A stretch of DNA of 64,000 nt from an uncultured bacterium (GTDB lineage Bacteria; Planctomycetota; JAJSAM01; JAJVHW01). The number at the start of each line of letters is the position of its first letter. The first letter of the stretch is position 1. Positions 53,667 through 60,778 of this stretch are shown in pieces. The notes beneath the pieces are model-generated. The model saw nothing but the letters and a program-made list of their open reading frames with translations, ran no database searches and was not told where the DNA came from. The translations under genes were made by a program, and so were the position numbers. The stretch lies in NCBI GenBank assembly GCA_937996235.1, contig CALKVK010000038.1, forward strand, positions 124,001 to 188,000, in the 5' to 3' direction.

Positions 53667-55697
53667 ATGGCCAAGAAGTCTGCGCCGAAGGCGGCTCCCG
53701 AGGAGGGCGCGGAGGCGGCGGCCCCGAAGCCGCCGGCACCCCCGGCGTCCCCGAAGTCCCCGGCGGCTCCGCCGAAGCCGGGCGGGAAGGCCGCCGCGGC
53801 GCCGGCCGCGAAGGCCCCGGCCCCGCCGGCCGAGGCCGCCGCCGCGACCCCTCAGGCGGAGGCGCCGGCCGGCGTCGCCGCGTCGAAGTCCGCCGGCGAC
53901 TTCGAGATCAGCCGCTTCCACGTGGACCTCAACTCCGGCTCCGTGCGGCACGAGCGCGTGCGCTGCACCGACGCCGAGGACGTGCTCGGCGGCGCCGCGC
54001 GCGCCTTCAAGCTGCTCGCCGCGCACCCCGTCGCCGACGCCTACGCGTCCGACGCGCTGTTCATCCTGAACCTCGGCCTGCTCTCGGGCAGCCAGCTCAT
54101 GACCGGCCTCCGCACGTTCTTCCACGCGTACTCGCCGCTCAAGGTCGGCGCCGCGGGGAAGCCCGGCGCGATGTGGACCGCGGGCAGCGGAGACTTCGGC
54201 ACCCGCCTGCGCACGCTCGGCGTGGACGAGGTGATCTTCACCGGCCGGCTCGCGACCCCGAGCACGCTGCGCCTCTCGGCGTCCGAGTCGGCGCCCGGCG
54301 GCGTGCTGTTCGAGTTCCTCGACGCGACCGACCTCGCCGGGAAGACCATCAACGGCAAGATCCAGGCGCTCTACGGCCAGTACAAGGGCGCGCACTTCGC
54401 CGCGATCGGACCCGCGGGCGAGAACTGGCGCCACGTGCGCTACGCGGCGATCGGCCTCTCGACCGAGAACCAGCTGAAGTCGGGCGACCCGAAGCAGCGC
54501 TTCTGCGGGCGCGGCGGGATCGGCGGCGTCATGGGCTCGAAGAACCTCTTCGCGATCGTCTCCGACGCGCCCGCGCCGCGACCGGCGGGGGCGCACCCGG
54601 CGCTCAAGGACATCAACCTCGAGGTGGCGCGCGGCAAGGGCAGCGCGCGACTGCGCGACAAGGGCAAGGGCGGCGGCGGCGGCACGTGGTCGAACTACGA
54701 CGCGCTCAATCCCGTCCATTCGATGCCCGAGATGAACTTCTCGCCGACGGGCACGGAACAGTCGTTCCCGCTCTGGCGCGAGAACGTCGAGAAGGGCGCG
54801 TACGTCGTCAAGGACGAGGCGTGCTACCGCTGCGGCATCCGCTGCCACAAGAACGTCTACGACAAGGACGAGGGCGGCAATGCCGGGAAGTTCCGCGCGA
54901 AGCTCGACTTCGAGCCGCTCAATCTCCTCTCGTCGAACATCGGCATCTTCGACATCGACCAGGCCTGCACGCTGGTCGAGCTCGTGGACGAGCTCGGCAT
55001 GGACTCGATCTCGTGCGGCGTCAGCGTCTCGTACGCGATGGAGTGGAACCGGCGCCACCCCGACGCGCCGCTCGCGGGCGGCGTCGCTTACGGCGACTTC
55101 GAGGGTGCGCACCGCGTGATCGAGCAGATCGCCGCGGGCGAGCTGCCGCTGCTCGGCCAGGGCACGCGCCGTCTCGCCGAGGTGCTCGGCGAGACCGGCT
55201 ACGCCATGCAGTGCAAGGGAATGGAGCTGCCGGCGTATCTGCCGCACACCAATCCCGGCTATCCGTTCGCGCTCGCGGGCGGGCACATGTCGATGCGCAC
55301 GTATCTGCTGCTGCTCTACGAGCGCGAGACCGGACTCGACTACTGGGTGGACGCCGTCACGAACCGCGGCATCGCGATCCTGCGCGACGACATCACCGGC
55401 GCCTGCAAGTTCTGCGGTCTGCCCGACAAGACGATGGTCGATGCGATCCGCGCGCTCAGCGACTTCGACATCGACGAGGCGGGGCTCCGCAACGTCATCG
55501 TGCGCACGTATCTGCGCGGCTACCGCATCGAGAAGGAGCAGGGCTTCGACGAGTCCGACTACGTGATGCCGGCCGAGTCCCACGACAAGCACCCGGCGAT
55601 CGAGCTCCCCTACTTCAACACCCCCGAGTTCTTCGGCGAGCTGCGCACCAAGGTCCTCGCCCGCTTCGACCAGTTGCTGGTCGAGCACGCGCTCTGA
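53667..55697 (+). CDS. Aldehyde ferredoxin oxidoreductase (tungsten/molybdenum pterin enzyme)
   Basis: 676 residues. After a 75-residue Ala/Pro/Lys-rich N-terminal extension, the AFOR N-domain begins (FEISRFHVDLNSGSV). The pterin-binding region includes CGRGGIGGVMGSKNLFAI and the [4Fe-4S] cysteines are C386, C389 and C393 (CYRCGIRC) plus C580 (ACKFCG). LVDELGMDSISCGVSVSYAME and GMELPAYLPH are further AOR signatures. The enzyme family reduces or oxidises aldehydes with ferredoxin, using W or Mo bound by two pterins. Nearby genes on the other strand encode MoeA-type proteins. The N-terminal extension has no precedent I know in the family. Confidence 0.9.
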   Translation: MAKKSAPKAAPEEGAEAAAPKPPAPPASPKSPAAPPKPGGKAAAAPAAKAPAPPAEAAAATPQAEAPAGVAASKSAGDFEISRFHVDLNSGSVRHERVRCTDAEDVLGGAARAFKLLAAHPVADAYASDALFILNLGLLSGSQLMTGLRTFFHAYSPLKVGAAGKPGAMWTAGSGDFGTRLRTLGVDEVIFTGRLATPSTLRLSASESAPGGVLFEFLDATDLAGKTINGKIQALYGQYKGAHFAAIGPAGENWRHVRYAAIGLSTENQLKSGDPKQRFCGRGGIGGVMGSKNLFAIVSDAPAPRPAGAHPALKDINLEVARGKGSARLRDKGKGGGGGTWSNYDALNPVHSMPEMNFSPTGTEQSFPLWRENVEKGAYVVKDEACYRCGIRCHKNVYDKDEGGNAGKFRAKLDFEPLNLLSSNIGIFDIDQACTLVELVDELGMDSISCGVSVSYAMEWNRRHPDAPLAGGVAYGDFEGAHRVIEQIAAGELPLLGQGTRRLAEVLGETGYAMQCKGMELPAYLPHTNPGYPFALAGGHMSMRTYLLLLYERETGLDYWVDAVTNRGIAILRDDITGACKFCGLPDKTMVDAIRALSDFDIDEAGLRNVIVRTYLRGYRIEKEQGFDESDYVMPAESHDKHPAIELPYFNTPEFFGELRTKVLARFDQLLVEHAL

Positions 55698-55710
55698 CCG
55701 GCGGGCCGGG

Positions 55711-57651
55711 CTACGTCCCCGCGTCGACCACGAACCCGAGCTCCGCGAGGGACGCTCGGCCGTCGGCTCCGTGCAGCAGGTCGCGGAGGGCCGTCACCGC
55801 TGGGCGGGAGAGGCGCTCCTCGCGTGCCACGACGTCGTAGCGCTCGTCGCGGAGCGGCAGGAACGCGAGGCCGTTCGCGGTCGCGAGCAGGTCGAGCGTG
55901 ACGCCCCAGTCGGCGCGGCCCTGCGCGACGGCTGCGGCCACGGCGTGGTGGCTCTTCGCCTGCGCGTGCCAGCCGTCGGGGCGCACGCCGGCGAGCAGTC
56001 CGTCGAGCAGCACGCGCGTCCCGCTGCCCGCGTTGCGGTTGACCATGCGCGCGGAGGCGGCGCACGCGCGGCGCACGGCGTCGGCGGCGTCGCCGGCACC
56101 CTCGAAGCGCGCGTCGCCGGGGCGGAACACGACGCCCTGGCGCCGCCCGTAGCCGCCGAGCACGACGACGCCGCGCGGCAGGAACGGCACGTTGTAGACG
56201 CCGCTCGCCGGGTCGAGCAGGTGCACGCCCGCGACGTCGCCCTCGCCGCGCGCGAGCGCCGCGAGACCGCCCTCGGAGCCGACCGCGATCGACTTCGTGC
56301 GGAAGCCGCGCGCGGCGACGAGGCCGAGCAGCCGGTCGAGGCCCACGCAGTGGCTGCCGATCGCGACGAGGTCGGCCGCGCGCGCGGCGCCGATGCGGCG
56401 CACTGCGACGCGCGCGCCCGCGGCCACGAACTCCTGGTCGTGCGGCACGCGCACGAAGCCGTCGGCGCGGCTGAACGCGCTCACGCTGCCGCTGCCGGCG
56501 CCGAGCGGGTACGCAGACAGGCCGCCCGGGCCCTCGACCAGGTCCACGAGGGTGTACTGCGTGCGGCCGGTCTCCGACTCGAGGCGCAGCGGCAGTGTCG
56601 CCGTGACGACGTCGTCCGGCGCCGCGGCGCGCCCGGCGAGGCGGCGCACGAGCGGCGCCACGAACTCGTGGAACGTGAACACGGCGGACGTCGGGAAGCC
56701 GGGCAGGATCACGAGCGCGCGCCCGGCGACGACCGCGAGACAGATCGGCTTGCCGGGCTTCAGCGCGACGCCGTGCACGAGCACGCCGGGCGAGTCGGGC
56801 AGCTCGCGCGCGAGGCACTCGACGACGCGGTGGTTCAGGTCGCCCGCGCCCTTCGACGTGCCGCCGGAGAGCAGCACGACGTCGTGCGCGGCGAGCAGCT
56901 CGCGCAGGCGCGCGGCCAGCTCCGCCTCGTCGTCGCGCGCGATCCCGGCCTCGTGCGCGTGACCGCCGCACTCGCGGACGGCGTCGGCGACCACGCGCTG
57001 GTTCGAGTCATGGACGTCGCCCGGGCAGAGCGCCTCGCCCGGCGCGCGCAGCTCGTCGCCCGTCGAGAGCACGGCGACGCGGGGCGCCGCGACCACGTCC
57101 ACCTCGGCGACGCCGACCGCCGCGAGGAGGCCCGTGTCGCGCGACGTCAGGAGTTCGCCTGCGCGCAGCACGATCTCGCCGCGCCCGAGGTCGGTGCCCG
57201 CCCACGCGACGTGCTGCCCCGGCGCCGCCGCGCGCTGCACGAGCACGCGCCCCGCGTCGCGCGCGAGCGTGTGCTCGATCATGACGACGGCGTCGGCGCC
57301 GCGCGGCACCGCGCCGCCCGTCGCGATCGGCGCCGCGTGGCCGCGCCGCAGCTCGTAGCCCGCGGGGGCCGGGTGCCCGGCGGCGATGTCGACCGCGTCG
57401 AGCGTCAGCTCGACGGGCGCGTACTCCTCGGCGCCGTACGTGTCGGCGGCGCGCACGGCGCAGCCGTCCACGTTCGCGCGGTCGAAGCCCGGCACGTCGA
57501 CGGGCGCGCGCACGTCGGCGGCGAGCACGCGCCCGAGGGCGGCCGCCAGCGCGACGCGCTCGGCGCGCGGGACGAGGTGCGCGCACGCCGCCTCGAAGCG
57601 CGCGTGCGCCGTCGCCTCGTCCACGACGTCGAGGAACTGGTGCTGCCTCAC
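55711..57651 (-). CDS. moeA: MoeA fused to a substrate-binding-protein-like domain
   Basis: 646 residues. Residues 1-405 are MoeA: FDRANVDGCAVRAADT, TGGAVPRGADAVVMIE, STGDELRAPGEAL, SNQRVVADAV, LSGGTSKGAGD and LPGFPTSAVFTF. MoeA inserts the metal into molybdopterin-AMP. The last 230 residues are a PBP-like domain (AIGSHCVGLDRLLGLV, VAGVHLLDPASGVYNVPFL, NRNAGSGTRVLLDGLL, TLDLLATANGLAFLPLRDERYDVV) as in ModE-like or periplasmic molybdate/tungstate binders, but without a signal peptide. GTG start 28 bases after the neighbour stop; the two are one operon, tail to tail with the AOR gene. Confidence 0.9.
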   Translation of the reverse strand: MRQHQFLDVVDEATAHARFEAACAHLVPRAERVALAAALGRVLAADVRAPVDVPGFDRANVDGCAVRAADTYGAEEYAPVELTLDAVDIAAGHPAPAGYELRRGHAAPIATGGAVPRGADAVVMIEHTLARDAGRVLVQRAAAPGQHVAWAGTDLGRGEIVLRAGELLTSRDTGLLAAVGVAEVDVVAAPRVAVLSTGDELRAPGEALCPGDVHDSNQRVVADAVRECGGHAHEAGIARDDEAELAARLRELLAAHDVVLLSGGTSKGAGDLNHRVVECLARELPDSPGVLVHGVALKPGKPICLAVVAGRALVILPGFPTSAVFTFHEFVAPLVRRLAGRAAAPDDVVTATLPLRLESETGRTQYTLVDLVEGPGGLSAYPLGAGSGSVSAFSRADGFVRVPHDQEFVAAGARVAVRRIGAARAADLVAIGSHCVGLDRLLGLVAARGFRTKSIAVGSEGGLAALARGEGDVAGVHLLDPASGVYNVPFLPRGVVVLGGYGRRQGVVFRPGDARFEGAGDAADAVRRACAASARMVNRNAGSGTRVLLDGLLAGVRPDGWHAQAKSHHAVAAAVAQGRADWGVTLDLLATANGLAFLPLRDERYDVVAREERLSRPAVTALRDLLHGADGRASLAELGFVVDAGT

Positions 57652-57679
57652 GGGCGCACGCTGCGCGGACGCGACGCGC

Positions 57680-59221
57680 TCACGAGCCGAGCGTCCACGC
57701 GTCGTAGAAGTGCACGGCGACCGTCGCGCCCGCGGGCAGGCCCTCGGACGACGCGGGCACGAGCACGAAGCCGTCGGCGCGCGTCGTCGAGGACAGCACG
57801 GACGCGCCGCTCGCCGCGATGGGGACGACGCCGCCCGCGGCGAGCCGCACGCGCACGTAGTCGCTGCGGCCGAGCTGCGATGCGATGCGCTCGGAGAGCG
57901 GCAGCTCGGCGCAGCCGTAGGGCCACGCCGCGGGCAGACCCGCGAGCGTGCGGATCGCCGGCCCCGCGAAGAGGTCGTAGGCGCAGAGACACGCGACGGG
58001 ATTGCCGGGCAGCAGGAACACCGGCGTGCCGCCGATGCGCCCGATCCCGCTCGGCGCCGCCGGCCGCACGGCGACGCCGTGCACGGGCAGCGCGCCGAGC
58101 TCGCGCACCAGCAGCGGCAGGAAGTCCTCGCGGCCGACGGACGTCCCGCCGGCGGCGACGATCACGTCCGCACCGGGCGCGGCCAGCGCGGCGCGGATCG
58201 CGGCGGCGTCGTCGCGCAGGCGCAGCGACTCCGCGACGACGCCGCCGTCGCGCGCGACGAGCGCCGCGAGCATCGGCGTGTTGCTGTCGACGATGCGGTC
58301 GCCCGACGGCGTCGCGCCGGGCGGCAGCAGCTCGTTGCCGGTGACGAGCAGCCGCACGCGCGGCCGCGCGACGACCGCGACGGGACTCGCGCCGACGCTC
58401 GCGAGCAGTCCGACGTCCTGCGGGCGCAGGCGGCGGCCGCGCGCGAGCAGCGCGTCGCCGCGGCGCACGTCCTCGCCCACGCGGCCGACGTTGCGGCCGG
58501 GCGTGACGACGTCCACGGCCTCGACGCTCTCCGCGCCCTCGCGCGCGCACTCGGCCGGGAGCACCGCGTCGGCGCCGGCGGGCAGCGCGGCGCCCGTCAT
58601 GATGCGGCACGCGGTGCCCGCGGCGAGGACCGTGTCGCCGCCGGCGCCCGGCATCTGCTCGCCCACGAGCCGCAGCGCACGCGGCGCGTACGGCGTCGCA
58701 CCGAACGTGTCCTCGGCGTGCACGGCGTAGCCGTCCATCGCGGCGCGCGGGAACGCGGGCACGTCCACGCCGCTCGCGACGTCGGCCGCGAGCACGCGGC
58801 CCGCGGCGTCCGCCACGTGAACGCTCTCGGCGCCGAGCGGCACGAGCCCCGACAGCGCCTCGGCGACGGCGTCCTCGAGCGCCACGCGCGTGCGGAAGCC
58901 GCGCATCCGCACGTCGTCGTCCGCGGCGCCTGCGGCCGCCGCGCAGCCGCCCTCGGCCGCGCCGACCAGCTCCACGCGGCTGCCGTCGCGGAGCGCGAAC
59001 GCGGCGAGTCCGGCGCGCGGCAGCTCCTCGCCGTCGCGGAAGAGCACGAGGTAGGGATGGACGCGTCCGCGCGCGTCGAGGACACGCGGGCGCAGCTCCG
59101 GGTGCACGCCGAAGAGCGCCTCGAGCGCGGCGGCGACGTGGTCCGCGCGCACACGCACCTCGCCGCGTCCTTCGGAGTAGCGCGCGAGCACCTCGGGCAC
59201 CTCGACGATCACGTCGGCCAT
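57680..59221 (-). CDS. moeA: MoaD-like domain fused to MoeA
   Basis: 513 residues. The first 92 form a beta-grasp MoaD-like domain (IVEVPEVLARYSEGRGEVRV, PYLVLFRDGEELPRAGL, LRDGSRVELVGAAEGG) whose diglycine (G91-G92) does not end the chain but runs into an Ala/Asp-rich linker (CAAAAGAADDD). From about 105 on it is MoeA with FPRAAMDGYAVHAEDT, ALPAGADAVLP, TGNELLPPG, SNTPMLAAL, GGTSVGREDF and LPGNPVACLCA. In free MoaD the C-terminal GG is the sulfur-carrying end, so release would need a cut after G92; a JAMM peptidase gene is divergent 49 bases away. No Shine-Dalgarno; probably leaderless. Confidence 0.88.
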   Translation of the reverse strand: MADVIVEVPEVLARYSEGRGEVRVRADHVAAALEALFGVHPELRPRVLDARGRVHPYLVLFRDGEELPRAGLAAFALRDGSRVELVGAAEGGCAAAAGAADDDVRMRGFRTRVALEDAVAEALSGLVPLGAESVHVADAAGRVLAADVASGVDVPAFPRAAMDGYAVHAEDTFGATPYAPRALRLVGEQMPGAGGDTVLAAGTACRIMTGAALPAGADAVLPAECAREGAESVEAVDVVTPGRNVGRVGEDVRRGDALLARGRRLRPQDVGLLASVGASPVAVVARPRVRLLVTGNELLPPGATPSGDRIVDSNTPMLAALVARDGGVVAESLRLRDDAAAIRAALAAPGADVIVAAGGTSVGREDFLPLLVRELGALPVHGVAVRPAAPSGIGRIGGTPVFLLPGNPVACLCAYDLFAGPAIRTLAGLPAAWPYGCAELPLSERIASQLGRSDYVRVRLAAGGVVPIAASGASVLSSTTRADGFVLVPASSEGLPAGATVAVHFYDAWTLGS

Positions 59222-59229
59222 CGGCGGCG

Positions 59230-59235
59230 ATGCTA
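59230..59235 (-). promoter_or_regulatory. -10-like box for the MoaD-MoeA gene
   Basis: Minus-strand TAGCAT, eight bases before the start, no Shine-Dalgarno sequence; same hexamer as before uppP. Confidence 0.4.
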
Positions 59236-59258
59236 CGAGAGACGGGCGCCCCACCGCG

Positions 59259-59264
59259 TACGCT
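59259..59264 (+). promoter_or_regulatory. -10-like box for the JAMM peptidase gene
   Basis: TACGCT, six bases before the GTG start, suggesting a leaderless transcript. It shares a 49-base divergent spacer with the MoaD-MoeA gene. Confidence 0.4.
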
Positions 59265-59270
59265 CTCGGC

Positions 59271-59771
59271 GTGGACCACGCCGCACGCGCGCTCGCCCGC
59301 GCCGCACTCGACGCCGACGCGCTCCGCGCGATCGCCGCGCACGCCGCGGCGACCTGGCCGGAGGAGTGCTGCGGGTTCGTCGCGGACGACGGCCTGCGGC
59401 GCTGCGCGAACGACGCCGACGCGTGCCACGCCGCCGACCCCGCCGCGTTCCCGCGCACGGCGCAGAACGGGTTCCGTCTCGCGGCGCGCGACCTGCTCGC
59501 GCTCGCGCGGAGCTTCGACGGGAACGCGCCCGCGCGCGTGCTCTACCACTCGCACCCGGACGCGCCCGCGTGGCCGAGCGACGCCGACATCGCGGGTGCG
59601 ACGTTCGAGGGCCGTGCCGTGTGGCCGGGGCTCGCGCACCTCGTCGTCTCGGTCGTGGCGGGCACGCCGGTCGAGGCCGCGCTGTTCGACCTCGACGACG
59701 GCGCGCCCGTGCTCGTCGCGCGCTACGCGCTCGCCGACGTGGAGCGCAGCGCCGCGCCGATCATCTTGTAG
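59271..59771 (+). CDS. JAMM/MPN+ metallopeptidase
   Basis: 166 residues. The full zinc site is visible: a glutamate in WPEECCGFV (E31/E32) and H93-x-H95-x7-S103-x2-D106 in YHSHPDAPAWPSDAD. JAMM enzymes cut isopeptide or peptide bonds after ubiquitin-like tails; prokaryotic ones (Mec+, RadC-like, QbsD) trim beta-grasp sulfur carriers to expose diglycine. The divergent MoaD-MoeA fusion is the best candidate substrate. GTG start without ribosome site. The 3' end overlaps the convergent agmatinase-like gene by 49 bases. Confidence 0.9.
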   Translation: MDHAARALARAALDADALRAIAAHAAATWPEECCGFVADDGLRRCANDADACHAADPAAFPRTAQNGFRLAARDLLALARSFDGNAPARVLYHSHPDAPAWPSDADIAGATFEGRAVWPGLAHLVVSVVAGTPVEAALFDLDDGAPVLVARYALADVERSAAPIIL

Positions 59772-60778
59772 AGCAGGCGCGCGCCGACGTTCGCGTTCCA
59801 CTCGCCGTCGCCCGGCTGCGGCGCCACCTCGACGAGGTCGCCGCCGACGATGCGCCGGTCGCTGCGCACCACGCGGTCGAGCAGCACGAGCACGTCGTGC
59901 CACGTGAGGCCGCCGGGCACGGGTGTGCCCGTGCCCGGGCAGAGCGCCGGCTCGAGCCCGTCGATGTCGAAGCTCAGGTAGACCGTCCCGGGCAGCTCGT
60001 CGACGAGCTCGTCGCAGATGCGTGTCCACGGCTCCCCGGACGCGCGGCGCAGCGCGACGTCCGCGTCGTACGCCACGTGCACGCGGCCCTTCGACCCGGC
60101 GGCGATCGCGGCCTCCTCCTCGGAGTAGTCGCGGATGCCCGTCTGCACGATGCGCGCGACGCCCGGCACGTGCTCGAGCACGTTGAACATGATCGACGCG
60201 TGCGACCAGCGGAAGCCCTCGTACGCGGGGCGCAGGTCGTGGTGCGCGTCGAGGTGCAGGATGCCGAGACCCGGGTGGCGCGCGGCGTGCGCGGCGATCG
60301 CGCCGAACGGCACGGAGTGGTCGCCGCCGAGCGTGAACACGGTCTTCCCCGCGTCGAGCTGCGCGGCGACGTGCCGCTCGACCCACGCGTTCATGCGGCC
60401 GCAGAGCTCGTTCACCGTCGCGAGACGCTCCGCGAGCTGCGGGTCGTCGCCCGCGCCGCCCGCCGCGATGATCGGCGCGGCGGCCGCGCGCGCCGCGTCG
60501 CTCCAGCCGCGCACGACCTCCGCCTCGGCAAGGTCGAGCAGCGCGATGCCCCGTTCGTAGGGGCGCCCGAACTGCCGGTCGAACAGGTCCACCTGCCGGC
60601 TCGCCTCGAGCATCGCCGCGGGCCCGTTCGCCGTGCCGTCGCCGTAGGAGACCGTCGCCTCGAACGGCACCGGCACGACGACGACGCGCGCGTCGGCGAC
60701 CGACGTCGGCAGGCCGAAGACGCCGTCGCCCGACGCGGCCGCACCCGGGTCGAAGCCCCCCGGCAGCGTGCCGCTCAT
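59723..60778 (-). CDS. Agmatinase/arginase-family ureohydrolase
   Basis: 351 residues. The binuclear manganese motifs GGDHSVPFG, LDAHHDLR and SFDIDGLEPALCPGTGTPVPGG are all present, and the D-x-D pair is intact (the third Asp of the usual D-x-D-x-x-D-P is Glu). The family splits urea or related groups from agmatine, arginine, formiminoglutamate and similar compounds; the exact substrate is not clear. Its start overlaps the GlmS-like stop (ATGA), so they are coupled. Confidence 0.88.
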   Translation of the reverse strand: MSGTLPGGFDPGAAASGDGVFGLPTSVADARVVVVPVPFEATVSYGDGTANGPAAMLEASRQVDLFDRQFGRPYERGIALLDLAEAEVVRGWSDAARAAAAPIIAAGGAGDDPQLAERLATVNELCGRMNAWVERHVAAQLDAGKTVFTLGGDHSVPFGAIAAHAARHPGLGILHLDAHHDLRPAYEGFRWSHASIMFNVLEHVPGVARIVQTGIRDYSEEEAAIAAGSKGRVHVAYDADVALRRASGEPWTRICDELVDELPGTVYLSFDIDGLEPALCPGTGTPVPGGLTWHDVLVLLDRVVRSDRRIVGGDLVEVAPQPGDGEWNANVGARLLYKMIGAALRSTSASA

